The position numbers were made by a program, and so were the translations under genes. A model generated the notes under the pieces. That model was given only the letters and a program-made list of their open reading frames with translations, searched no databases and had not been told where the DNA came from. From Polyodon spathula (taxonomy: Eukaryota > Chordata > Actinopteri > Acipenseriformes > Polyodontidae), in assembly GCF_017654505.1 (NCBI RefSeq), contig NC_054548.1, forward strand, positions 21,567,447 through 21,631,446: a stretch of 64,000 bases of DNA, written 5' to 3'. Below are positions 46,556-54,349 of the stretch, one piece after another. The stretch's first letter is position 1, and every line of letters starts with the position of its first letter.

Positions 46556-49253
46556 CCAAGGGGTGGGCACTTTGCCACATATCCCCTTTGTGCGCAGCAT
46601 ACATGGCCTCAAAAGACCACCGCCCACCTTAGTCCCCAAAGTCCCAGTTTTTAGTTCTGGCCCAGGAACAGGGACAATAGTGGGCAAGGGGTGGCGTTCG
46701 TGGTGGACTTTTCTGCTCCTGGAGGTGGAGGTGGTGGAGGCAGCTCCTGCTGCTCTGCTCCTGGAGGTGGTGGAGGCAGAGGCAACTCCTGCTGCTCTGC
46801 TTCTGGTGGTCGAGGCCTAACCAGCAGGCATTCTCCCTCTGATGGCTGAGCGGGAACAGCAGGCACCCTTCCTCCACTGCTGGAGACCTGGGTTCTGGAC
46901 CTGTGGGCCTCCCCTTCCTGGGCTGTGGCCACATCAGTTCCTCCAATCTGGGCACTGCATGCACTGGCTCCCTCATTCTGGGCTCTGGATGCTCGTGCTT
47001 CCCTCCTTCTGGGCTCAGCCCACCCCCCACCCCCCTTCTGGGTGATGGATGCTCTGGCCTCCCCCACACTTGGGAATTACTACCTCCTCTTTATATTGCA
47101 TGGGGCATATAGCTAACGTATGCCCATATGAACCACAGCCAGGGCACGACTCCACCACATGGTTCTTCAAAAAGGCCTCCCAGCCTGCGGTTGATGTTGT
47201 GGCTGCTGCAGCTTTCCTCTCCCCTTCTCTTCCTGCTCCTTCTCCCCTTACCTTCCTCTCTTGGGCTGGTTCCTCCTCCTCTTCTTAGAAGGGACAGACA
47301 ACCACCGTGTGCCCGTATATCCCACAAGCAAGGCACCAGCCTTGGTCCTCCAGACCACCGAGGATACTCTCCTTCCCTAAGCCTGGAGTGCATTTTTTTG
47401 GGGACTATGACAATTTATCACCAACAATTCATCACAAACAATTTATCACCAACAATTTATCACCAGCAGTTCATCACCAGGTACAATTCATCACCATGGA
47501 CAATTCATCATGGATTGTACAACAATTCATCACCAACGATTTATCTCCAAGAATTCATCACCAGCGATTCATCACTGATTAATTGTTCCTATCCAAACAA
47601 CAGCCATGCCACCTTGAAGCCTATTATTTTATTAAACTTGAAATTTGAAATACATGGTTTACTAGAACACTAGTGCTGAATTCTGTTTTAATTATCTAAA
47701 CAGTGAGAGCTATTGCATTGATTTGAAGGTTACGTTACGCATCTATGTTGATAGCTACCCCAACTTAAAGGTATAGTCCCTAAAAAATGACACCATTTTC
47801 TAATGCAAATATTTACAGTAGTATTCATGTGAATACAGTTTATTTAGTGGAGAGGGGATCTAAAAACTCATTCAAGGTGAAAGAAATTAAGACAAGCATT
47901 GCTTTTCGTTTCAACTCTGAACTCTAAATAGTAATGGAGACACATTATTCACATGCATGCTCCATTGTTATGTGTGTCTTTATCTTATCCTTTGAGATTT
48001 CAATTATAGGTACAGCGTCTCAATTTTAGTCAACATATACAGTAAAGGTGTTCACTTGTTTGATCATGGGGTCATTCACAAAACACACCAAGGTAAAAAA
48101 ATAAAAATAAAATGGGCAATGTATTACACTGAAAATAGCCACTACTGTATATGTTCAAAAAAGACTAAAGACATTATGTGGCATTTACTATCCATGCACA
48201 ATCTCCTCCAATTTACACCTGAAAAGGTTTGCAAAGATGATTGCTAACACTGGTACCAAGTTGAATGCCATACCATACTTGGCATTCATTTATAGTAAAA
48301 TAAAATAAAATAAATTCAGCAACAAAAACAATGCTATGAGAACCGTATAGTTTGCTGAAACCCATCAATATGGATAAATAATTTTCTTGACATTTACATG
48401 GATTAGACCACTTCTGTCAACTTCCATGAGCAATTCTAGTTTGTGAAATATCAGTGAGTCATGTTGAAGATTACATTATGTGGCTGCCCGAGTGACAAGA
48501 CCGATTTCTTAGCAAAAGGGCGAGAAGTAGAGTGGAATCTTAGGGACTCAAATGTTCCACTTAGAATAATAAAGTTAACCATTTGTCAATATTTCATTAT
48601 TATTCCAAGGGCTAATTAATACAGTGTCTACACATATTAGAGTAAAAGGTATAATGTAACACCTAGATGCAGTAAATACTGTACAAAGATTAATGGTATA
48701 CACTCAGTACTTCCAAGCCTTCAAAAAAAAAAACTTTGCTGTAATCTTTTGTGATATGAAAAAAATTCACCTTCATTCCTTATGCTGTACTTTTTGCTAG
48801 GTAATGAATATGTACAGTTTTATTTTATTTTACTGTAATTGACAAAATTAAAATTCACCAAAACATTTTGTCAAGGATTTACCAATTTTTGTAGATACAA
48901 ATATCAAAAATGTGTTTTAAAAAAAGTTGTAATATAAAAATGTACAATGTTCTAAAGTATATTTGAGTACAAATTTGCATTATATTTGAAAAGTTAAGAT
49001 TAAAGAAGACATGCTATTCCTTTACCATCACCATACCATGCTTTGTATGATACCATTCAGCAGAGAAGTCATTGTGTATTCTATACAAATTCTTACTTTT
49101 CTATGACAATCGGCTGCTCAGTGTCTCGTCAGCCAGGTGGACTCTTCATCACAAGTCTCATGTTTAAAAACAAACTACCTTACCATACGTCCAAATGAAG
49201 CTGTTAGAAAAAGTCAGAAGACTGATCGTCCATAAATTCACAATCCATCCCAT
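34850..49253 (-). CDS. cd200r1-like: CD200R1-like receptor with two Ig domains and tyrosine tail (gene D), 6 exons
   Basis: Predicted inhibitory CD200R1-family receptor of 301 aa. Exons are 49184-49253 (leader, tentative), 39380-39688 (V), 38885-39160 (C2), 36636-36744 (transmembrane), 36253-36304 (juxtamembrane) and 34850-34939 (tail). Phases 1, 1, 1, 2 and 0 join in frame. The V and C2 domains are almost identical to gene A. The helix (YWVVIPSCLFCVLLIIFV) has no charge. The tail EVEPYASYVERVNSIYNQS keeps the P-Y-A-S-Y and N-x-I-Y spacing of CD200R1. Exons V to tail are well supported. The leader lies 9.5 kb upstream across an hAT relic and LTR debris, and does not resemble the leaders of A or B, so it could be wrong. 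Confidence 0.78.
35469..35692. repeat. MITE with about 30-bp terminal inverted repeats
   Basis: 'aagggaacacaaagccactt' at the left and 'aagtggctttgtgttccct' at the right are inverted copies, extended by flanking matches. Length about 220 bp, no coding content. Lies in the last intron of gene D. Confidence 0.7.
36253..36304 (-). CDS. Gene D exon 5: juxtamembrane cytoplasmic
   Basis: Acceptor gtccaacag|A, donor CAG|GTAATA, 52 bp, phase 2 in and 0 out. Encodes (R)NCCKSTIPVATAPTKTQ, the counterpart of gene B exon 4. Confidence 0.85.
36636..36744 (-). CDS. Gene D exon 4: transmembrane segment
   Basis: Acceptor ctttctag|CT, donor CTCAG|GTAAGA, 109 bp, phase 1 in and 2 out. Encodes RHSMYWVVIPSCLFCVLL, then IIFVTSFACIKKYLADL. 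Resembles the gene B membrane exon at the inner end (ITSF versus VTSF). Confidence 0.85.
36750..38850. other. Gene D intron between C2 and membrane exons
   Basis: No additional exon found. Similarity with gene A does not extend below about 38850, where the two genes part. Confidence 0.5.
38885..39160 (-). CDS. Gene D exon 3: C2-type Ig domain
   Basis: Same 276 bp exon as gene A, identical in protein apart from the last residues (LIHT). Acceptor atttttcaag|TT, donor ACAG|GTATGT. Confidence 0.88.
39380..39688 (-). CDS. Gene D exon 2: V-type Ig domain
   Basis: Same 309 bp exon as gene A with INTTEGR in place of ISTTEGR. Acceptor ttccctag|AT, donor ATAG|GTAAGA. Upstream of it the intron matches gene A only to about 39728 and again from 39740. 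Confidence 0.88.
39740..40545. repeat. Intron 1 segment duplicated from 11110-11990
   Basis: Collinear with the gene A intron (see 11110-11990). Similarity fades after 'cattacattaacatt' near 40540, before the place where the gene A leader would fall, so the duplicated block ends within intron 1. Confidence 0.85.
40722..40781. repeat. (AT)n microsatellite
   Basis: About 60 bp of TA repeats. Confidence 0.95.
41600..43241 (+). pseudogene. hAT-family transposase, frameshifted
   Basis: A nearly full-length transposase relic in several frames (41618-41914, 41940-42281, 42206-42436, 42680-43048, then on to about 43241). The start has PYSLIEDESTDIS with a catalytic-type aspartate. The middle has YVCHSLQLCASK and TRWLTISQCVDRV. 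The end has LLALPFSNASVEQAF, the hAT dimerisation motif, followed by a degraded K-T-K-L-N-R region. At least four frame breaks, so inactive. It lies in the putative intron 1 of gene D. Terminal repeats were not identified. Confidence 0.82.
43700..43885. repeat. Repeat related to 57630-57840
   Basis: 'tttagcaccctcacaattcgagagggagat' (in parts) parallels 'tctagtgccctcacaggttgggaaggagat' at 57770. May be a terminal part of an element shared by both places. Confidence 0.4.
43890..45540. other. Non-coding, no feature recognised
   Basis: AT-rich sequence with a poly-T run at 44487. Nothing supported. Confidence 0.45.
45551..45628. repeat. (AT)n microsatellite
   Basis: TA array with small interruptions; a second shorter array follows at 45785-45840. 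Confidence 0.95.
45960..46460 (-). repeat. Possible LTR-type repeat
   Basis: 'ctttattaaataataaaac' and the GC-richer flanks resemble a minus-oriented LTR with a polyadenylation region, similar in style to 57120-57600. No boundary or target duplication seen. Confidence 0.3.
46488..46552. repeat. (AAT)n microsatellite
   Basis: About 21 AAT units next to the truncated LTR. Confidence 0.95.
46555..47395 (-). mobile_element. LTR element fragment with Gag zinc knuckles
   Basis: Minus orientation. 46555-46579 is the first about 25 bp of an LTR (TGTGGCAAAGTGCC), preceded in element order by the purine tract CACAAAGGGGAT. The internal part encodes P-P-P-P-P-G-A-E-Q-Q-E-L repeats and, near 47105-47150 and 47300-47345, two CCHC knuckles (C-P-G-C-G-S-Y-G-H-T-L-A-I-C and C-L-A-C-G-I-Y-G-H-T-V-V-V-C). 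No pol region. Confidence 0.7.
47409..47582. repeat. 14-bp minisatellite
   Basis: About eleven imperfect copies of AACAATTYATCACC, with variants such as 'agcagttcatcacc' and 'aacgatttatctcc'. Directly abuts the LTR element fragment. Confidence 0.85.
47600..49180. other. Non-coding, no feature recognised
   Basis: AT-rich sequence; no exon or element with support. Confidence 0.45.
49184..49253 (-). CDS. Candidate leader exon of gene D
   Basis: ATG at 49253-49251 opens a hydrophobic leader (MGWIVNLWTISLLTF...) ending TATG|GTAAGG in phase 1, 70 bp, which fits the V exon acceptor (G + AT gives D). It is the only leader-like exon with the right strand and phase that I found upstream. No sequence similarity to the other leaders. 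Confidence 0.45.
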
Positions 49254-49672
49254 CTCTTCTGTAGTTCCGTTACTTCAGTTTATGCAGAAAAATAATTATT
49301 TACATTTTTTTTTGTTGTTCTGCTTTTCCAGGCAGTTCTATATTTAGGCAAAAGCTGCTTGTGTACTGGCGTCTGTCATGTTTCCCCTCTGATAGCATGC
49401 ACTCGACACTCACTTACTTCCTGCTTTGTGTAACTGTTACCATTCTACACATGTGGTGTGCATGATTGCAAGTGATGGTCTAATCTGTGTGGAAACATTG
49501 ATGGCTGTTTGAAATACATCACCAATAACTTTAAAACTCTCAACAGCGCTAAATATAGAAATGTTGAAAGAAACTTTATACATGGATTGATGATTGAAGA
49601 CAGAGAATTACTTCTACTTGAAAAATGTGTCACTGAATTCATGACATTTTCTACATCAGTTTGAAATATACC

Positions 49673-49721
49673 ATGAACCCCTTTATTCACATCTTCTTCT
49701 GGACTACTGCTGCAACTACTT
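49673..49721 (+). CDS. Candidate orphan leader exon on the plus strand
   Basis: ATG AAC CCC begins a 16-residue hydrophobic leader (MNPFIHIFFWTTAATT) that ends at T|GTGAGT in phase 1, the phase used by leader exons of Ig-type genes. It faces away from the gene D leader, 420 bp apart. No Ig exon follows before the LTR element that starts at 49.8 kb, nor after it. Could be chance. Confidence 0.25.
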
Positions 49722-49849
49722 GTGAGTAGAAAGGGGAGCTTGGCAATACAGGCAATATATTAATCATTTGTGTGTATATTAAATCTGTATTTGTATATTG
49801 TGTTAGTAGGTTTCAGCTCCAGCTCCTCTCCTTGTGATGGCGAGAGAAG

Positions 49850-50238
49850 TGATACCAGCAGGCATTCATCCTCTGCTGGTGGGAGAAGTGATACCAGCAG
49901 GTATTCATCCTCTGCTGGTGGGGGAAGTGACCCAGCAGGCATTCATCCTCTGCTGGTGGAAAGGGACCCAGCAGGCATTCACCATCTGCTGGTGGACGGG
50001 AACCCAGCAGGCATTCACCCTCTGCTGGTGGACAGGGACCCAGCAGGCATTCACCCTCTGCTGGTGGACAGGGACCCAGCAGGCATTCACCCTCTGCTGG
50101 TGGACAGGGACCCAGCAGGCATTCACCCTCTGCTGGTGGACAGGGACCCAGCAGGCATTCACCCTCTGCTGGTGGACAGGGACCCAGCAGGCATTCACCC
50201 TCTGCTGGTGGACAGGGACCCAGCAGGCATTCACCCTC
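49850..50238 (-). repeat. 36-bp coding minisatellite in the LTR element
   Basis: About eleven units; on the minus strand each encodes the 12 residues P-P-A-E-G-E-C-L-L-G-P-C. The seven units between 49995 and 50235 are almost identical, while outer units diverge. Single related units appear at 5000-5130 and at 46800, so the array expanded within this copy. Confidence 0.9.
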
Positions 50239-50992
50239 AGGTGGAAGTGCTCCTGGCAGAGGCAGCTTCTGGTGGCGGAGGCGTGTAGTCTCCTGGCGAT
50301 GGAGGTGGGAGCAGTGTGTAGTCTCCTGGCGACGGAGGTGGGAGCGGCGAGTAGTCTCCTGGCGACGGAGGCTTTCTCTCACTTGCTATGGACTGGTGCG
50401 GCTCTCCCTCACTTGCAGGGGACTAGTGCGTTGGCTCCTCTCCCTCTGGTCCTGGAGACAGTGTCAGGGCTTCTCCTGATGAGACTAGAGGTGGGACCCC
50501 TCCCATATCGGCAGCCAGGTAGTTGAACACCATGGTTACGATGTCTCGGAGGGAGACTGGGTTGTGTTGCTGTTCCCAAGTTTCCCAGTGCTCCCCATCT
50601 CAGGCCCACAGCAGGTTGATCACCTTTGGGAGGTCTCTTTCCAGGTCACCGTCAGGGTCTGTCAGCCAGTCCCAGATCTCCCTCGATGGTGGCCCTTGAG
50701 CAAGCAGGGCTTCTCCCACCGACGCTGGAGATGGAACCAGCAGGCACTCTCCCTCTGCTGATGGAGACTTGGGATGTGGACACTCTGACTCCACCTTTGC
50801 AAGCTGTGGACGCTCGGCCTCCTTCCACACAGTCTGTGGAGGTAAAAACAGCAGGCATTCTGCCTCTGCTGGTGGAAACTTGGGCTGTGGACGCTCTGCC
50901 TTCCTCTTCTGGGGCTGTGGACGCACCGACTCCCCCTTTGTGGGCTGTAGACGCCTGTGTTCCCCCCTTCTGGGTGCTGGATACTCAGAATC

Positions 50993-51331
50993 CTACCACT
51001 CAGGCCTAGGATGTTCGGGCTCCTCCCCCTCAGGTATAGGGTAACTAGGATCCTCATCCTCTGGCTCCTGTTCTCGGCAGTTCTCGTCCTCATGCCCATA
51101 AGCAATGCACATAGTGCACCACCTTGGCTTCCTTTGCTTCCTCCTCACCTTTCCCCTTCTCTGCCTCCTTCTCCTCACCTTCCTCTCCTGGGCCAGTTCC
51201 TCCTCTCCCTCTTGGTAGGGGCAGACAGCCACCATGTACCCGTACACCCAGCAGGCAATGCACCAGCCTTGGTCCTCCAGATCACTGAGGAGCTCCTCCA
51301 GCTCAGTGCAGCCATCTCTCCAGCCTTCCAT
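50993..51331 (-). CDS. Gag-like protein fragment with zinc knuckles
   Basis: From ATG at 51331 the frame reads MEGWRDGCTELEELLSDL. It has a first knuckle C-I-A-C-W-V-Y-G-Y-M-V-A-V-C, in which the histidine has become tyrosine, a basic stretch (RKVRRRRQRRGKVRRK), a second, intact CCHC knuckle C-T-M-C-I-A-Y-G-H-E-D-E-N-C, and an acidic end (EDEDP...GEEPEHPRPEW). Such knuckles bind RNA in retroelement Gag proteins. The frame continues in degraded form further on. Confidence 0.65.
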   Translation of the reverse strand: MEGWRDGCTELEELLSDLEDQGWCIACWVYGYMVAVCPYQEGEEELAQERKVRRRRQRRGKVRRKQRKPRWCTMCIAYGHEDENCREQEPEDEDPSYPIPEGEEPEHPRPEW

Positions 51332-51426
51332 TTTTGCTGTTTTTGTTTTGTTTTTTAAAAAAACACTGCAGTTCCCTCTCTGGTCTGTGTCTAGGAGGTG
51401 CTGGTAATCCCACTTCTCACACCACG

Positions 51427-51666
51427 TGTCACAAAGGTGGCTGGAGTGGGGGACGTCAGACCAGAAACAGGAACCAGGAAATAAACAAAGAGAGAGGTGA
51501 AGTTTGGTGGAGCGGAGCGAATGGTCTCGCTCAGCATTTAAAAGTGCATAGACAAAAAATAAAAGGTTGCAAGACAAACAAAACACAGGACACGGCACAT
51601 TCGCCAAATTAAAGAGACAACCAAAATGGACTAACACTAAACAAACACGGTGAGCTGATATTTTTA

Positions 51667-51697
<31 letters not shown>

Positions 51698-52068
51698 TTA
51701 TTATTATTATTATTATTATTACCTCCGTCTCCAATCTAGTTCTCCACTCACCGAACACACAACCCGAGTGAGTGAAAACATGCGGCTTTTATGCAGCTGT
51801 ACCGAGACTCGATTGCTAATCAATCATTCAATTGGAGTTGTGGTACTGCATGTGAATTAATGAAGTGCAATTCCCCGTGCTCACATATTATTACTTTTTA
51901 CTTGCACGTGAAGTGCTGTGCAATCCTCGTGCCTAAATACAAATCTACATTTTAAACACTCACACACTGTGTTACAGAGACCCGTTTATATCCTGTGTAC
52001 CAATGACTATACACCAACATTAACACACAACATACAACACAAAATACAACAAAATACATTTTGCCACA
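51427..52068 (-). repeat. 5' LTR of the 49.8 kb element
   Basis: 642 bp, the same length as the solo LTR at 18410. Plus-strand ends are TGTCACAAAGG and TTTTGCCACA. Contains a TAC/TTA microsatellite at 51668-51720 not present in the other copies. Confidence 0.85.
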
Positions 52069-52976
52069 GGGGCTTAGGGCTATGTTTATTATTCGGTTTA
52101 GACTTAAGGATTGGGTTATGGGTTAGGTTCAGTATTGAGGTTATATCATTCAAAAAAAAAATGTACAAGTACAAAGATTCAGATATCTACTATTTATGTA
52201 CAATACAAGGAAACTTAACCAAAAAAAAAAAAAAACACCTTGTCCATTTTGAGGTTTCTGAGATGTGGGCCACTATAGCACATGTGTTGCTTGTTGCATT
52301 ATGTTTCAGACTTTTCAGGTTCCATCTGTCCTGCTTGCAGCCTGCATTGTGGCTTCCAGTAGTGATGATGATGGGCATGCTGGATGGCACGCCATATGCA
52401 AAAGCACCTGCAATCATCTCCCTTGTTAAGTAACAGAGAGCCTTCTTCTTTTCCACTGCTGTTGTTGAACAGTTACACACAACTATAGGTCTTATATATA
52501 TCATGCGGAAACAATTTTAGGCTGCAGTACAAAATAATGAACTAGAATTAGTTTCTCTGTGTGAATAATAGCTTAAAGAAGTATGTCTATCCCCTCGATC
52601 TTATGACAAATACACATGTGCCCGTGGCAAAAGAAACTGACTACAGAAGAGAGAAGGAACTCTGACCACACACTACTCTGCCTGACTTGCTAAACATTAG
52701 AAATATAGTGGAAGCTTTATCCTCTTCAAAATGCAAACTACAAAAATAGAACTTGTCCATTGAGATTCTTTTATTTCTTTATTTAGCTTTGTTTGGAAGA
52801 ATGACAGACACAGCACAATAAAAAATGAATTAACATGAACCATGTTTGTTGATGGAATTATTTTAAAGTCCTTGTGAATTATGTAATACCTACTTTACAA
52901 TGATAAACAATATTGTGTCTGATCCCGACTGTTGTTACTACAGTATGCTGAGTGGGAGGTCATAAATTGCTTAACT
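52069..52976. other. Non-coding, no feature recognised
   Basis: The frame 51918-52433 spans the LTR edge and unique sequence and has no domain. Nothing else supported. Confidence 0.45.
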
Positions 52977-54341
52977 CAGGGGTGCCCAACCTACGGCCTG
53001 CGGGCCTGATATGGCCCACCACAGCATTTCATACGGCCCGCAACCTGCTTGCTGGCACAGCATAACTTACAGCGATTCACAGGTCTAGTATTATACATTT
53101 TCACATTTCACATACAGTATTTGCAATGTTTTTTAGTGTTCCACATAAGCAGTAATGAAAGCACACCATGCTGTCCCCACGAGTAGAAACAGAATGAGGC
53201 AGACTACCTATGGTAACCATGGTAATAACTCTCATCGCAGAATCGTCAAGGTGGAGTTTAAGTTTATTTTAGCTATGGGTTTCAACTTTACACAAAACTC
53301 TACAGAAAAATACAAAAAATATAAGGCCGACCTTTATATTTCCTGTAATCAACTGGACAGCATCTTTCGACTTCTTAATATCTACGTAGGCTTCTGTAAC
53401 TGCACTGTAACATCTGTACTATGACTACACAAGAAGATTTAAAATAAAAAAAAAACTTGGGGTGAAGTCAAAAGAAATGTCGTCCAGTACCGAGGAAAAA
53501 AAAAAGTTGATTACAGGAAATAAAGATCAAAATAATAATAAAAAAGGGTTGACATTTTTTTTTCTTCTATATGTTTTGTGTGAAATAAAGCTGAAAAAAA
53601 CATGACTAGCTAAAATAAACTTAAAAACTGAGTATTCACACTTCTGCAGATTTTCCGACTTCAAATCACACGCAAATGACATCCTTCTGTTTGACAATCC
53701 GTTTGTTGCCGAGATGGATCCCTGCTTCTCTTCAAATGGAATTTATTGACCTGCAGTGTAACTCAGATTTAAAGGATATGTTTCACGAGAAGAAATTGGT
53801 CAAGTTTAACTCCCTGCTTCCCAACGATCAATTCCAAAATCTGCGAAAAATCTGCTGAGGTCGCATTTGACAGACAATCACCTGCATGATGTACTATGGA
53901 TGAGCCTTTGACCCAAACTTTGAGAAACTGGTGGCTGAGAAACAACCTCAAAGTTCTCACTAAGTCAGTTAGTGTATATTTTTCTTGATTTGTTATTAGA
54001 GAGAGTTACATGTTTTTTTACCGTTTTTTTTTTTTAAATTTTTTTCTTCTGTCTGGCAATCTGATGCTTGTTTTTGACAGGTACATTGTTTTGAGTGACA
54101 TTTTAACTCTGGGCTATTTATTTATTTATTTTATTTTATTTTAAAAGAGATATTCCTGTGCACAGAAACAAGCATTTGCAATCTAATAACCAGCTAAATG
54201 CAAAATAAATAAATACAAATGACTTTAAATTGACAGACATTGAAAACTGGAACCTATATTTATGGTTCTTTTAAAGTCTTATTTGTTTGGCCCATGCAAG
54301 GTCTATGTGTCTCACCCATGCAAAAAGGTTGGGCACCCCTG
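52977..54341 (+). mobile_element. hAT element with terminal inverted repeats and 8-bp target duplication
   Basis: Ends are CAGGGGTGCCCAACCT at 52977 and AGGTTGGGCACCCCTG ending at 54341, perfect 16-bp inverted repeats. Flanks gcttaact (52969-52976) and gcttaaaa (54342-54349) are an 8-bp duplication with two changes. The 1365 bp interior keeps parts of a transposase and is an internal deletion derivative. Confidence 0.88.
53640..53962 (+). pseudogene. C-terminal part of hAT transposase
   Basis: The frame 53676-53858 has LPRWIPASLQMEFIDLQCNS and NSLLPNDQFQNLRK. After a frame change the sequence gives L-R-S-H-L-T-D-N-H-L-H-D-V-L, typical of the end of the hAT dimerisation region in Charlie/ZBED-like transposases. 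Stops and shifts make it inactive. Confidence 0.65.
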
Positions 54342-54349
54342 GCTTAAAA

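Larger units (their letters stand above)
49800..52068 (-). mobile_element. Non-autonomous LTR retrotransposon with 5' LTR and Gag-like ORF
   Basis: In element order: 5' LTR 52068-51427, a primer-binding-like TGGTGTGAGAAGTGGGATT just inside it (about 51425-51407), a Gag-like frame from ATG 51331, then proline- and cysteine-rich repeats down to about 49810, where the element is cut off. Frame breaks occur near 51.0, 50.7 and 50.4 kb. No protease, reverse transcriptase, RNase H or integrase is present in 1.6 kb of internal DNA. The family is therefore a large non-autonomous derivative, probably of a Gypsy-type element. Confidence 0.75.

Noticed and set aside
49834..50526. A 230-codon plus-strand frame with QQAFTLCWWTG repeats
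   Set aside because: It is the antisense shadow of the 36-bp repeat; the element's own orientation, given by the LTR and zinc knuckles, is minus.
51918..52433. 171-codon plus-strand frame
   Set aside because: It crosses the LTR boundary into unique DNA, is low in complexity, and has no domain.
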